A stretch of DNA of 64,000 nt from Xanthobacteraceae bacterium (GTDB lineage: Bacteria > Pseudomonadota > Alphaproteobacteria > Rhizobiales > Xanthobacteraceae): contig SCUB01000001.1 in NCBI GenBank assembly GCA_004297465.1, forward strand, positions 434,001 through 498,000, read 5' to 3'. A program made the translations under genes and the position numbers. Below, in pieces: positions 1-8,598 of this stretch. How positions within the stretch are numbered: the first letter of the stretch is position 1; each line of letters starts with the position of its first letter. The notes under the pieces were generated by a model. That model was given only the letters and a program-made list of their open reading frames with translations. It searched no databases and was not told where the DNA came from.

Positions 1-726
1 CTTATGCGCGCGCACGAGGGCGAATGCGGGCCGCTGTGGCTGGTGACGGCCCATCAGACCGGCGGACATGGACGGCGGCAGCGGCCGTGGCTGGCGCCGC
101 GCGGCAATCTCGCCGCAAGCTTTCTCGAAGTCATGGACGTGACGCCGCCGGTCGCGGCGACGCTCGGCTTTGTCGCCGGGCTGTCGCTTGAGGCGGCGCT
201 GGGCGCGCTGTGCGCGCGCCAACCGGCGATGGGCCGGGCGCGCGGCCTGTTCCGGCTCAAATGGCCCAACGACGTGCTGGCCGGTACGGCCAAGCTGGCC
301 GGCATCCTGCTGGAAGCCGAGCGCATCGGCGCCGACGCGCTCGCCGTGGTGGTGGGAATCGGCGTCAACGTGGCGGCGGCGCCCGAAGGCCTGCCATATC
401 CGGCGACCTCGCTGGCCGATCTCGGCCTTCCCATTTCCGCCGAATCCCTGTTCATCGCGCTTGGCGAGGCCTGGACCGATCATGTCCGCATCTGGGACCG
501 GGGCCGCGGCGTCGATGAGATTCGTCGCCGCTGGCTGGAACGCGCCGCCGGCGTCGGCGAGCCGGTCGCGGTGCGCATGCCGGGCGGGACGGTGTCGGGC
601 ACCTTTGCTACCATCGACGACCAGGGCCGCCTGATCGTGACAACGGCGGAGGGCGGCCGCACCGCCATCAGCGCCGGCGACGTGCAGTTCGGTCCGGCCG
701 CGACCGCGGCGAAAGAGGGCGCCTGA
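1..726 (+). CDS. birA: Biotin--[acetyl-CoA-carboxylase] ligase, 5' end outside window
   Basis: This is the C-terminal part of a BirA-type biotin protein ligase, which forms biotinyl-AMP and attaches biotin to the carboxyl carrier protein of acetyl-CoA carboxylase in the cytoplasm. The reading frame is open to the first base of the window, so the true start lies upstream; the ATG at position 4 falls after the expected N-terminal part of the family. Visible family features are the biotin-binding loop (TGGHGRRQRPW, a variant of the usual GRGRRGR), followed by GNLAASF, the KWPNDVL segment and the GIGVNV strand, then a short SH3-like C-terminal domain. The stop codon overlaps the start of the RNase J gene (TGATG), which suggests translational coupling. 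No N-terminal helix-turn-helix is visible, but that part would be outside the window. Confidence 0.93.
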   Translation, partial: LMRAHEGECGPLWLVTAHQTGGHGRRQRPWLAPRGNLAASFLEVMDVTPPVAATLGFVAGLSLEAALGALCARQPAMGRARGLFRLKWPNDVLAGTAKLAGILLEAERIGADALAVVVGIGVNVAAAPEGLPYPATSLADLGLPISAESLFIALGEAWTDHVRIWDRGRGVDEIRRRWLERAAGVGEPVAVRMPGGTVSGTFATIDDQGRLIVTTAEGGRTAISAGDVQFGPAATAAKEGA

Positions 727-2396
727 TGGGCAGAAGCGAGGAACTGGTGTTCGGGCCGCTTGGCGGCGTCGGCGAGATCGGCATGAATCTCGCGCTCTAC
801 GGCATCGGGCGCGGCGGCAAGCGGCGCTGGATCGTGGTCGATTGCGGCGTCTCGTTCGGCGACGAGGAGCAGCTTCCGGGCATCGATCTCATCCTGCCCG
901 ACATCCGCTTTCTCGAAAGCGAGCGCAAGAATCTCGAAGCCATCGTGCTCACGCACGCGCACGAGGATCATTTCGGCGCGCTGATCGACCTGTGGCCGCG
1001 GCTCGGCGTGCCGGTCTATGCGACGCCGTTCAGCGCCGGCCTTCTGGAGGCCAAGTGCGCCGGCGAGCGCAACGCGCCGAAAATCCCGATCAAGGTCGTG
1101 CCGTGCGGCGGCCGCATCACGCTCGGTCCGTTCGGTGTCGAATTCATCCCGGTGTCGCATTCGATCCCCGAGGCGCACAGCCTCGCCATCACCACCTCGG
1201 CCGGCACCGTCATCCATACCGGCGACTGGAAGATCGATCCCACCCCGGTCGTCGGTCCGCCCACGGCGGAAGCACGCTTCCGCGCGCTCGGCGATGCCGG
1301 CGTGCTGGCGCTATTGTCGGATTCCACCAACGCCACGCGCGAGGGCCGCTCGCCCTCGGAGACCGAGGTGGCGCGCTCGCTCGCAGAACTGATCGCCGCG
1401 TCACCCGCCCGCGTCGCGGTGACCACGTTCGCCTCCAATGTCGGGCGCATCCGCGCCGTGGCCGATGCCGCCCGCGCCGCCGGGCGCGAGGTGGTGCTGG
1501 CCGGCCGCGCCATGGAGCGCATCGTCCAGGTGGCGCGCGAGACCGGCTATCTCGACGGCGTGCAGGAGTTCCGTGGCGCCGATCTCTATGCCCGCATTCC
1601 GCCGCGCAAGGTGCTGGCGCTGTGCACCGGCAGCCAGGGCGAGCCGCGCGCGGCGCTGGCGCGCATCGCCGAGGGCGATCATCCGCTGGTGAGCATGGGG
1701 CGGGGCGACAGCGTGATCTTCTCCTCGCGCACCATTCCCGGCAACGAGAAGGCGGTCGGACGTATCATGAACGGCCTGATCGCGCAGGGCATCGAGGTCA
1801 TCACCGACCGTACCCATCTCGTGCATGTGTCGGGCCATCCGCGCCGCGACGAATTGCGCGAGATGATCTCATGGGTGCGGCCGCGTCTGCTGGTGCCCCT
1901 TCACGGCGAGCCGCTGCATCTGTCCGAGCATGCCGCGCTCGGCCGTGCCGCCGGCGTGCCGGACATCATCACCTGCCGCAACGGCGATCTGGTGCATCTG
2001 GGACCGGGCAAGCCCGGCATCATCGACGAATTGCCGTCGGGCCGCCTGTTCAAGGATGGCTGGATTCTGGAGGAGGAGCGCGCCCGCGCCGTGGTTGAGC
2101 GCCGCAAGCTGGCGTTCGCCGGCTGCGCCTTCATCGCGCTGGCGCTGACCGCGAAAGGCGAGATGGTGGGCGACCCGGAAGTCGATCTGGTCGGCATCCC
2201 GGAAAAGGAACCGGCAGGCGAATTGATCGCCGACCTGGTTTATGATGCAGTTCTGGAGACGTTCGAGACTTTGCCGAAGCCGCGCCGGCGAGATCCCGAC
2301 GCGGTCGCGGAGTCGATCCGGCGGGCGGTGCGCGGGACGGTCGCGCAGGTCTGGGGCAAGAAGCCGATGTGCCATGTGCACGTGCTGACGGTGTGA
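726..2396 (+). CDS. rnj: Ribonuclease J
   Basis: This 556-residue protein is a metallo-beta-lactamase / beta-CASP ribonuclease of the RNase J family, which in alphaproteobacteria matures rRNA and degrades mRNA with 5'-to-3' exonuclease and endonuclease activity. The zinc-binding motif HAHEDH is at residues 77-82, a further metal ligand is at His145, and HTGDWK lies at about 164-169. The beta-CASP part carries SDSTNA and the later SGH segment, and the C-terminal domain is present. Length is normal for the family. The ATG shares one base with the birA stop. Gene order birA-rnj-mce is the usual rhizobial arrangement, so these genes probably form one operon downstream of the nuo genes (inference). 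Confidence 0.95.
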   Translation: MGRSEELVFGPLGGVGEIGMNLALYGIGRGGKRRWIVVDCGVSFGDEEQLPGIDLILPDIRFLESERKNLEAIVLTHAHEDHFGALIDLWPRLGVPVYATPFSAGLLEAKCAGERNAPKIPIKVVPCGGRITLGPFGVEFIPVSHSIPEAHSLAITTSAGTVIHTGDWKIDPTPVVGPPTAEARFRALGDAGVLALLSDSTNATREGRSPSETEVARSLAELIAASPARVAVTTFASNVGRIRAVADAARAAGREVVLAGRAMERIVQVARETGYLDGVQEFRGADLYARIPPRKVLALCTGSQGEPRAALARIAEGDHPLVSMGRGDSVIFSSRTIPGNEKAVGRIMNGLIAQGIEVITDRTHLVHVSGHPRRDELREMISWVRPRLLVPLHGEPLHLSEHAALGRAAGVPDIITCRNGDLVHLGPGKPGIIDELPSGRLFKDGWILEEERARAVVERRKLAFAGCAFIALALTAKGEMVGDPEVDLVGIPEKEPAGELIADLVYDAVLETFETLPKPRRRDPDAVAESIRRAVRGTVAQVWGKKPMCHVHVLTV

Positions 2397-2415
2397 GCGG
2401 GACGCGGGAGGTGTC

Positions 2416-2820
2416 ATGATCGGACGGCTGAACCATGTCGCCATCGCGGTGCGCGACGCCGCCGCGGCCGCGCGCATCTACAGTGGCGCGTTCGGCGCCG
2501 AGGTGTCCGGCGCGCTGCCGTTGCCCGAGCATGGCGTGACCACGGTGTTCGTCACGCTGCCCAACACCAAGATCGAGTTCATCGAGCCGCTGGGCGAGGC
2601 GTCTCCGATCGCAAGGTTCCTTGAGCGCAACGCCGATGGCGGCATCCATCACGTCTGCTACGAGGTTGACGACATCATCGCCGCGCGCGAGACGCTCAAG
2701 GCTGCGGGCGCGCGCGTGATCGGCAGCGGCGAGCCGAGGATCGGGGCCCATGGCAAGCCGGTGCTGTTCTTCCATCCCAAGGACTTTTCCGGCGCGCTGG
2801 TCGAAATCGAGCAGGTGTAA
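2416..2820 (+). CDS. mce: Methylmalonyl-CoA epimerase
   Basis: This 134-residue protein belongs to the vicinal oxygen chelate superfamily and matches methylmalonyl-CoA epimerase. That enzyme interconverts the (R) and (S) forms of methylmalonyl-CoA in propionate and branched-chain catabolism. Two beta-alpha-beta-beta-beta modules are visible. Metal ligand candidates are His in LNHVAIAV near residue 6, Glu in KIEFIEP, His in GGIHHVCYEV, and Glu in ALVEIEQV at the C-terminus. A GGGAGGTGTC Shine-Dalgarno sequence precedes the ATG. It sits 19 bases after rnj and 21 bases before the DUF1467 gene, consistent with one transcript. Confidence 0.9.
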   Translation: MIGRLNHVAIAVRDAAAAARIYSGAFGAEVSGALPLPEHGVTTVFVTLPNTKIEFIEPLGEASPIARFLERNADGGIHHVCYEVDDIIAARETLKAAGARVIGSGEPRIGAHGKPVLFFHPKDFSGALVEIEQV

Positions 2821-2841
2821 GCGGATGAGGACTGTGCGCCG

Positions 2842-3111
2842 ATGACGCTGATATCGGCCCTCGCCATCTATTTCGTGCTGTGGTGGGTGACGCTGTTCGC
2901 CGTGCTGCCGTTCGGCGTCAGAAGCCAGGCCGAGGCCGGCGAGGGCGAGGCGGGAACCGATCCCGGCGCGCCGGTTGCCCATCGCATCGGGTCGAAATTC
3001 CTCTGGACCACGCTGATATCGGCGCTGCTCTACGGCCTCGGTGCGTGGGCCTATGGCCGGGGCTATCTCGGCATCGAACGCCTGACCCGCCTGTTCGGCT
3101 TTCCGTTCTGA
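2842..3111 (+). CDS. DUF1467 family small membrane protein
   Basis: An 89-residue protein with two predicted membrane segments, at about residues 3-24 and 54-72, joined by an acidic Gly/Glu-rich loop of about 25 residues. The N-terminal stretch with the WWVTLFAVLPFGVR pattern is the hallmark of the DUF1467 family. That family is found almost only in alphaproteobacteria and typically lies between the methylmalonyl-CoA epimerase gene and proS, as here. No biochemical function is established for the family. It is the last gene of the birA-rnj-mce cluster. Confidence 0.85.
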   Translation: MTLISALAIYFVLWWVTLFAVLPFGVRSQAEAGEGEAGTDPGAPVAHRIGSKFLWTTLISALLYGLGAWAYGRGYLGIERLTRLFGFPF

Positions 3112-3134
3112 AAAAGCGAAAGACAAAAAGAAAA

Positions 3135-3155
3135 AGCAGGGGTGATGCCCCTGCT
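3135..3155 (-). terminator. Stem-loop terminator, T-tract on the minus side
   Basis: A perfect inverted repeat AGCAGGGG-TGATG-CCCCTGCT gives an 8-bp stem with a 5-base loop. Read on the plus strand it is followed by GAAAAGACC, which has no T-run. Read on the minus strand it is followed by a long T-rich tract (TTTTTCTTTTTG), the classic intrinsic terminator form. It may therefore stop leftward transcription, with only weak stopping of the mce-DUF1467 transcript. Confidence 0.6.
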
Positions 3156-3905
3156 GAAAAGACCGTTTCGCGTCCCCTGATACCCTCAAAGCGATTTGAT
3201 TTATGCTTGGTTGATCGAGGTGGCGCAGCTTTTGCGCGCCTGGGGCTCCTCCCGAGACTTGGACCATCAGGTCATGCTGCACGGTCAGGAGCAGCGCCTT
3301 CGACCTGTGAAGGGAAACGCTAGCCGATTATTTTTTCATTGTCACGACGTTTGAAAACGGCCGGCCGCACGCGATACGCATTTGGAAAATTCTTTCTTTC
3401 GGTTTCGGTTTTCCCATGCAATCAGCCGCGTGGCTGAGCCGGAGAATGGCTCGCATGGGCGGATGGTGCCCGGTGTCGCAGCCTGATCGGTCAACCCTGC
3501 CGCGGATCACCGCTCACAAGGTGGCCAAAGATGATGGTTGGGCGTGGGCGAGGTGATTGCCGGCATCCACCAGCGGTTGCGTTTAAGCAATTTCGGTTGC
3601 GCCATGCTGGCGGCCGCAATCCGATGAAATAATTGCTGAAATACGTGAGAATCGCTTGCTATACCTGAAAGTCAGGCGGGGGAGCGTCAGACAAAATCCG
3701 TCGTTTTCAGGTGTCCGCCGCTGGCGCATGCCGGACAGGCTATTCGGCCGCGACGGAAATAAGGATTCACAGCCGTTTTCACCCGGATGGCTGGTGGCCG
3801 GCTGGCGAAGTAAGGATACTGCAACGCTGCCCTTCAAGGCCTGATTCAACCGAATCGATCAGGCGCGTTTTTCATCTTTGTTCGAGCAAGCACCCGAGAG
3901 TTCAC
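3156..3905. other. 750-base gene-poor spacer before proS
   Basis: No recognisable gene was found. The G+C content is visibly lower than in the flanking genes, and the segment contains short open frames on both strands (for example a leftward 60-codon frame at 3328-3510 and an 88-codon frame at 3583-3849) with no motif, no credible ribosome binding site and no family resemblance. It should contain the proS promoter. A decayed gene or an untranslated RNA cannot be excluded. Confidence 0.5.
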
Positions 3906-5228
3906 ATGCGATTGTCGCGCTTCTTTCTTCCCATCCTCAAGGAAACGCCGAAAGAGGCCGAGATCGCCTCGCACCGGTTGATGTTGCGCGCCGGCATGAT
4001 GCGGCAGGAGGGGGCGGGCATCTACGCGCTATTGCCGCTCGGCCTGCGCGTGCTCAACAAGATCTGCGCCATCATCCGCGAGGAGCAGAACCGCGCCGGC
4101 GCCATCGAACTCCTGATGCCGACCATCCAGTCCGCCGAGTTGTGGCGCGAAAGCGGCCGCTACGACGACTACGGCAAGGAGATGCTGCGCATCAAGGACC
4201 GCCACGACCGCGAGATGCTGTTCGGTCCGACCAACGAGGAGATGATCACGGAAATCTTCCGCGCCTATGTGCGCTCCTACCGCGATCTGCCGCTCAACCT
4301 CTATCATCTGCAGTGGAAGTTCCGCGACGAAGTGCGCCCGCGCTTCGGCCTGATGCGCGGCCGTGAATTCCTGATGAAGGACGCCTATTCGTTCGACGTC
4401 GACGCCGCCGGCGCGCGCCATGCCTATAACCGCATGTTCGTCGCCTACCTGCGCACCTTCGCGCGCATGGGGCTGAGGTCGATCCCGATGGTCGCCGATA
4501 CCGGTCCGATCGGCGGCAACCTCAGTCACGAGTTCATCGTGCTCGCCAACACCGGCGAGAGCGAGGTGTTCTGCCATCGCGACTACCTCGATTTCGAGGT
4601 GCCGGGCGAGGGTGTCAATTTCGACGACCGCATGGAACTGCAGGGTCTCGTCGACGGCTGGACCTCGCTCTATGCCGCGACTTCCGAGAAGCACGATTGC
4701 GAGGCCTTCCGGGGACTGCCGCAGGACCGCCAGGTGTCCGCGCGCGGCATCGAGGTCGGCCATATCTTCTATTTCGGCACCAAGTATTCCGAGCCGATGC
4801 GCGCGGTGGTGGCCGGTCCCGACGGCGCCGAGCATCCGGTGCACATGGGGTCCTACGGCATCGGCCCGACGCGGCTGATCGGCGCGCTGATCGAGGCGTT
4901 CCATGACGACGACGGCATCAAGTGGCCGGAGGCGGTGGCGCCGTTCAGCGTCGCCATCCTCAATCTGAAGCAGGGCGCGACCGATACCGATGCCGCCTGC
5001 GAACAGCTTTACCGCGCTCTTTCCGCCAAGGGCGTCGACGTGCTGTACGACGACACCGAGGGGCGACCCGGCGCCAAGTTCGCCACCGCCGACCTGATCG
5101 GCGTGCCGTGGCAGGTGCTGGTGGGACCGAAGGGGCTGGCCGAAGGCAAGGTGGAGCTCAAGCGCCGCAGCACCGGCGCGCGCGAACTGCTCACGCCCGC
5201 CGACGCGCTGGCGCGTCTGACCGCCTGA
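3906..5228 (+). CDS. proS: Prolyl-tRNA synthetase, short alphaproteobacterial type
   Basis: Class II aminoacyl-tRNA synthetase that charges tRNA-Pro. The 440-residue length and the uninterrupted core show the short form that lacks the editing insertion domain of the E. coli enzyme, as is normal in alphaproteobacteria. Motif 1 lies near residues 45-75, motif 2 around [17 protein letters not shown] (about residues 139-155), and motif 3 around [14 protein letters not shown]. The anticodon-binding domain occupies the last 100 residues. The frame is open further upstream, but the ATG at 3906 gives the conserved family start [15 protein letters not shown], so I chose it. The gene is monocistronic or leads into lolCD. 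Confidence 0.95.
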   Translation: MRLSRFFLPILKETPKEAEIASHRLMLRAGMMRQEGAGIYALLPLGLRVLNKICAIIREEQNRAGAIELLMPTIQSAELWRESGRYDDYGKEMLRIKDRHDREMLFGPTNEEMITEIFRAYVRSYRDLPLNLYHLQWKFRDEVRPRFGLMRGREFLMKDAYSFDVDAAGARHAYNRMFVAYLRTFARMGLRSIPMVADTGPIGGNLSHEFIVLANTGESEVFCHRDYLDFEVPGEGVNFDDRMELQGLVDGWTSLYAATSEKHDCEAFRGLPQDRQVSARGIEVGHIFYFGTKYSEPMRAVVAGPDGAEHPVHMGSYGIGPTRLIGALIEAFHDDDGIKWPEAVAPFSVAILNLKQGATDTDAACEQLYRALSAKGVDVLYDDTEGRPGAKFATADLIGVPWQVLVGPKGLAEGKVELKRRSTGARELLTPADALARLTA

Positions 5229-5276
5229 ATCGGGAGCGCTAGATGCGTCAGGGGCGGGTTTGTTGTGGGAAACGCG

Positions 5277-5297
5277 GGGGCGGCATGAATCCGCCCC
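5277..5297. terminator. Possible stem-loop after proS
   Basis: Inverted repeat GGGGCGG-CATGAAT-CCGCCCC (7-bp stem, 7-base loop) lies between proS and lolC. It has no T-tract on either side, so it is a weak or factor-assisted terminator at best, or an RNA stability element. Confidence 0.35.
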
Positions 5298-5334
5298 AAT
5301 CGTGTGAAAACCGGGCCGGGGGGATACCTACCAT

Positions 5335-6603
5335 ATGAGCAAGCCGGTTCAGACCTACCCTTTCGCTCCGTTCGAGTGGATGCTGTCGCTGCGCTACCTG
5401 AGGGCGCGGCGCAAGGAAGGATTCATCTCGGTCATCGCCGGCTTCTCGTTCCTCGGCATCATGCTCGGGGTGGCGACGCTGATCATCGTGATGGCGGTGA
5501 TGAACGGGTTCCGCAAGGAACTGCTCGACAAGATCCTCGGCCTCAACGGCCACCTGCTGATCCAGCCGCTGGAATCGCCGCTGACCGACTGGAAGGCGGT
5601 GTCCGAGCGGATCAGCAAGCTGTCCGGCATCCGGCTCGCCGCCGCCATCGTCGACGGGCAGGCGCTGGCGTCCTCGCCGTTCAATGCCTCGGGCGTGCTG
5701 GTGCGCGGCATCCGCGCCGAGGACCTCATGAAACTCTCCTCGATCGCCAAGAACATCAAGCAGGGCACGCTCGAAGGCTTCGATGACGGGCAGGGCGTGG
5801 CGATCGGCCGGCGGCTCGCCGATCAGCTGTCGCTGCGCACCGGCGACACCCTGACGCTGGTGGCGCCGCGCGGCGCGGTGACGCCGATGGGCACCACGCC
5901 GCGCATCAAGCCCTACAAGATCGCCGCGGTGTTCGAGATCGGCATGTCGGAATACGACGCCTCGTTCGTGTTCATGCCGCTGGCCGAGGCGCAGGCTTAT
6001 TTCAACCGCGCCAACGACGTCACCGCCATCGAGGTCTACACCACCAATCCCGACCGCATCGACGTGTTTCGAAAGAACGTCACCGAGGCCGCCGGCCGGC
6101 CGGTGTTCCTGGTCGACTGGCGACAGCGCAACGCCACTTTCTTCAACGCGCTCCAGGTCGAGCGCAACGTGATGTTCCTCATCCTCACGCTGATCGTGCT
6201 GGTGGCGGCGCTCAACATCATTTCCGGCCTGATCATGCTGGTGAAGGACAAGGGCAGCGACATCGCCATCCTGCGCACCATGGGTGCGGCCCAGGGCGCG
6301 ATCCTGCGCGTGTTCCTCATCACGGGTGCCGCGATCGGCGTGGTCGGCACCATTGTCGGCTTCCTTGTCGGCCTGATCGTGTGCCTCAACATCGAAACGA
6401 TCCGGCAATTCCTGTCCTGGGTCACCAACACCCAGCTGTTCTCGCCGGAACTGTACTTCCTGTCGCGGCTGCCGGCCGACATGGATGTCGGCGAAACCGC
6501 GGCGGTGGTCATCATGGCGCTGGCGCTGTCATTCCTCGCCACTCTGTATCCGTCGTGGCGCGCCGCCCGCCTCGATCCGGTCGAGGCGCTGCGTTATGAA
6601 TGA
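5335..6603 (+). CDS. lolC: Lipoprotein-releasing ABC transporter permease LolC/E type
   Basis: A 422-residue inner membrane permease that, with LolD, extracts outer-membrane lipoproteins from the inner membrane and hands them to LolA. The N-terminus has the family signature [27 protein letters not shown] broken here into its parts: [12 protein letters not shown] and [14 protein letters not shown]. The first membrane helix spans about residues 33-55, followed by a periplasmic domain of about 220 residues. Three C-terminal helices occupy roughly 275-300, 320-345 and 380-405, and the terminal segment is [11 protein letters not shown]. Alphaproteobacteria usually have this single permease rather than separate LolC and LolE. 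The stop overlaps the lolD start. Confidence 0.93.
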   Translation: MSKPVQTYPFAPFEWMLSLRYLRARRKEGFISVIAGFSFLGIMLGVATLIIVMAVMNGFRKELLDKILGLNGHLLIQPLESPLTDWKAVSERISKLSGIRLAAAIVDGQALASSPFNASGVLVRGIRAEDLMKLSSIAKNIKQGTLEGFDDGQGVAIGRRLADQLSLRTGDTLTLVAPRGAVTPMGTTPRIKPYKIAAVFEIGMSEYDASFVFMPLAEAQAYFNRANDVTAIEVYTTNPDRIDVFRKNVTEAAGRPVFLVDWRQRNATFFNALQVERNVMFLILTLIVLVAALNIISGLIMLVKDKGSDIAILRTMGAAQGAILRVFLITGAAIGVVGTIVGFLVGLIVCLNIETIRQFLSWVTNTQLFSPELYFLSRLPADMDVGETAAVVIMALALSFLATLYPSWRAARLDPVEALRYE

Positions 6604-7309
6604 GACGGGCACCATGAATGAAGCGGGTGGCGATCCGATCATCTACCTGCATCAGGTCGAGCGTCATTACCGGCAGGGCACCGGCGCGCTGGCCATCCTC
6701 GAAGGCGCCGATCTCGCGCTGTGGCCGGGCCAGTCGGTGGCGCTGGTGGCGCCCTCGGGCGCCGGCAAATCGACGCTCCTGCATCTGGCCGGACTGTTGG
6801 AGCATCCCGACGGCGGCGAGGTCTATATCGATGGCATGGCGACGACGGCGCTCTCGGATGCCGAACGCACCCATATCCGCCGCGTCGAGATCGGCTTCGT
6901 CTACCAGTCGCACCGGCTGCTGCCGGAATTCTCGGCGCTGGAAAACGTCATGCTGCCGCAGATGATCCGCGGCCTCAAGCGCGCGGAAGCGATCCGCCGC
7001 GCCGAGGAAATCCTGTCCTATCTGGGTCTGCGCGACCGGCTGGTGCACCGGCCGGCCGAACTGTCGGGGGGCGAGCAGCAACGCGTCGCCATCGCCCGCG
7101 CGGTCGCCAACGCGCCGCGCGTGCTCTTGGCCGACGAGCCGACCGGCAATCTCGATCCCCACACCGCCGAGCATGTGTTCTCCGCGCTTACCCAGCTCGT
7201 GCACGCCACCGGCGTCGCCATGCTGATCGCCACGCACAACATGGAACTGGCCGCGCGCATGGATCGCCGCGTCACCATTCGCGAGCAGAAGATCGTCGAA
7301 CTGGATTAA
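6596..7309 (+). CDS. lolD: Lipoprotein-releasing ABC transporter ATP-binding protein
   Basis: ATPase subunit of the Lol exporter, 237 residues. Walker A is APSGAGKST, the ABC signature is [14 protein letters not shown], Walker B is [12 protein letters not shown], and the switch histidine is in ATHN. I chose the ATG at 6596 because it overlaps the lolC stop (ATGAATGA), giving translational coupling; the ATG at 6614 is an alternative. The frame is open further upstream inside lolC but that part has no family similarity. It works with the preceding permease in the inner membrane. Confidence 0.94.
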   Translation: MNETGTMNEAGGDPIIYLHQVERHYRQGTGALAILEGADLALWPGQSVALVAPSGAGKSTLLHLAGLLEHPDGGEVYIDGMATTALSDAERTHIRRVEIGFVYQSHRLLPEFSALENVMLPQMIRGLKRAEAIRRAEEILSYLGLRDRLVHRPAELSGGEQQRVAIARAVANAPRVLLADEPTGNLDPHTAEHVFSALTQLVHATGVAMLIATHNMELAARMDRRVTIREQKIVELD

Positions 7310-7330
7310 GCAGGTGCCCGGAGCCGGGCC

Positions 7331-7370
7331 GCGCGAAGCGAGGCGTGACCGCTTCGCGCCATCACGCCTC
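7331..7370 (+). other. Overlapping inverted repeats after lolD
   Basis: Two interleaved inverted repeats follow lolD. GCGCGAAGCG (7331-7340) pairs with CGCTTCGCGC (7350-7359). GAGGCGTGA (7340-7348), which lies in the loop of the first, pairs with TCACGCCTC (7362-7370). The two stems are mutually exclusive if both form fully. There is no T-tract. It may be the 3' end of the lolCD transcript or a structured RNA. Confidence 0.45.
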
Positions 7371-7462
7371 GCAAATCTTGTTCAGGGGGTCGACCTGTTC
7401 AGGGTTGGAGATCTACCTCAATCCAGGGTTCAATCAGGACCTTGCCCCGATCATCCAGCCAC

Positions 7463-7741
7463 TCAATGATTTCGCCGACTGTGCATGCGGGCAGGCCGCA
7501 TGGCTGGCTCGTTGCTGTATTCGGGGTTCTGAAAGCATGTCGCGCTTTCCCCCGTGATCGCCGCCTCGCACTGGTTCCACGTCACGAAGGAACATGTTGG
7601 AGACGCGGTATCACCACCTCCGTTGGCGCACCACGGATAAACGGTTTCGCTCCGAGCCGGAGAGGCGGAGAAACCAAAGGCAACGGCCAATCCCAGCGCG
7701 ATGGCGCCAGGCGCAATGAAAGAGATCAGCTTCGACTTCAT
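7463..7741 (-). CDS. DUF3551 family small secreted protein
   Basis: A 92-residue protein with a signal peptide (Lys-rich start, hydrophobic core IALGLAVAFGF, cleavage after SPARS or nearby). The short mature part holds YPWCANGG, SFVTWNQCEAA and CFQNPEY, the Cys/Trp pattern of the DUF3551 family seen mainly in Bradyrhizobium and relatives. Four cysteines could make two disulfides. I chose the start at 7741 because AAGGAG lies eight bases upstream; an in-frame ATG at 7774 would prepend eleven charged residues before the signal peptide. The function of the family is unknown. A paralogue lies upstream at 7957-8241. Confidence 0.75.
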   Translation of the reverse strand: MKSKLISFIAPGAIALGLAVAFGFSASPARSETVYPWCANGGGDTASPTCSFVTWNQCEAAITGESATCFQNPEYSNEPAMRPARMHSRRNH

Positions 7742-7881
7742 GAGATGCTCCTTTCTTTCTGCTGCTTGTTCCAATCAGAACAATTCGCAGCACGGAGGGT
7801 GCCGGAGCCTAGCAGCGTGAATCTGATGTGACAGACACAACGCCGTGAGATGGAATCACCAAGATGTGTCATCACAAGAAC

Positions 7882-7939
7882 GATCGATCATATCGATCTT
7901 TCAAATGATCATGGCGATCCATCGATCATGTCGATCTTT
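7882..7939. repeat. GATC cluster with 17-base direct repeat
   Basis: Seven GATC tetranucleotides occur between 7882 and 7936. Within them CGATCATATCGATCTTT (7885-7901) is repeated as CGATCATGTCGATCTTT (7923-7939), one mismatch, 38 bases apart. The segment lies between the two DUF3551 genes, upstream of the first. It may be a pair of operator sites, but this is inference. Confidence 0.6.
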
Positions 7940-7956
7940 GACGCGGCGGGAAAAAA

Positions 7957-8241
7957 TCAATACCGCCGCTGGTATCGACTTCTGCGCTGGCCCGGCGTCG
8001 GCGGCAGATACATCGGATTTTCGTAGCAGTAGCCGATGTTGGGCGAGGCCGTTGCCATGCACTGCGCGCGGCTGACAAATCCGCAATTGGTGCCGCCATC
8101 GCCGTCGCTGCCGCCATATATGATGCACCACGGATAGATCACCTCGGCGCGCGCGGGTGTAGCGGTGAGATCGCCGGCGCAGAGGAGTCCGGCCGCGACG
8201 GCGAGCGGAGCGAGGCGCAGGAATTGGGATGTCGATCGCAT
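7957..8241 (-). CDS. DUF3551 family small secreted protein, second copy
   Basis: A 94-residue secreted protein with a clear signal peptide (MRSTSQF, hydrophobic LAPLAVAAGLLC, Ala-X-Ala site near TPARAEV). The mature part has YPWCIIYGG, TNCGFVSRAQCMA and GYCYENPMY, a good match to the DUF3551 consensus, including the NCGF element that the first copy has lost. The C-terminus is Arg-rich. GAGAGG lies upstream of the ATG. It is about 215 bases upstream of the other DUF3551 gene on the same strand, so the two probably arose by tandem duplication and then diverged. Function unknown; export to the periplasm or outside is inferred from the signal peptide. Confidence 0.82.
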   Translation of the reverse strand: MRSTSQFLRLAPLAVAAGLLCAGDLTATPARAEVIYPWCIIYGGSDGDGGTNCGFVSRAQCMATASPNIGYCYENPMYLPPTPGQRRSRYQRRY

Positions 8242-8420
8242 GGCTGGAACCTCTCGTGTGATTCATTCGCGCCGACCATAGCAACGGACGGCATGGCCCA
8301 ACTACACAACGCAGTCATCGCTGGAAAGATCGCTGGGGGTAAGCCTGGCCTTGTCCCGGCTTCCCGCCAGGCGGACGTGATCAGCCGGCCATCGCTCTTT
8401 CAGAGGTCTCCAGCGAGGTC

Positions 8421-8448
8421 TTGACAAATAGAACAAATAAGGAACAAT
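8421..8448 (+). promoter_or_regulatory. SOS-type promoter with LexA box
   Basis: A consensus -35 hexamer TTGACA lies at 8421-8426 and a -10-like AACAAT at 8443-8448 with a 16-base spacer. The alphaproteobacterial LexA box GAAC-AAATAAG-GAAC (GTTC-N7-GTTC on the other strand) occupies 8431-8445, between and overlapping the two hexamers, exactly where a repressor would block RNA polymerase. A second half site, GTTC at 8449-8452, makes GAACAATGTTC. The same box type occurs upstream of lexA in this window. Confidence 0.8.
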
Positions 8449-8477
8449 GTTCTCTCTACGTTCCTTGGGAGGGAGCC

Positions 8478-8576
8478 ATGCTCAAGACGCTGATTGAAGA
8501 AGTCGCCTCGCTGATGTCCGTCGTGCTGTTCGTGAGCATGGTGGCGATCTGGGCGCAGGTATTTTCCACGCTTTAG
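8478..8576 (+). CDS. 32-residue membrane peptide under LexA-box promoter
   Basis: The frame encodes MLKTLIEEVASLMSVVLFVS followed by MVAIWAQVFSTL. The first eight residues are charged and amphipathic, and residues 9-28 form one hydrophobic helix long enough to span the membrane, with a single Trp. A strong Shine-Dalgarno (GGGAGGG) ends five bases before the ATG. The start is about 30 bases downstream of the -10 of an SOS promoter. A stem-loop follows the stop. This is the architecture of SOS-induced single-span peptides such as SidA of Caulobacter crescentus, which blocks division through FtsW/FtsN. Sequence identity to SidA is not claimed. Expression, membrane insertion and a division role are all inferred. 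Confidence 0.68.
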   Translation: MLKTLIEEVASLMSVVLFVSMVAIWAQVFSTL

Positions 8577-8598
8577 GTATTTTCTTTGCGATGCGGGG

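Noticed and set aside
3181-3354. Rightward frame in the proS upstream spacer containing VAQLLRAWGSSRDLDHQ
   Set aside because: It has no ATG near its start, no Shine-Dalgarno and no recognised family; too weak to call a gene.
4029-4904. Long open frames opposite proS, dnaE, bamA, lpdA and other core genes
   Set aside because: They are a by-product of the high G+C codon usage of the real gene on the other strand, with no family similarity or ribosome binding site.
7773-7786. GTTC-N6-GAAC near the first DUF3551 gene as another LexA box
   Set aside because: The spacing is six and the half-sites are inverted, not the seven-base direct arrangement used by alphaproteobacterial LexA.
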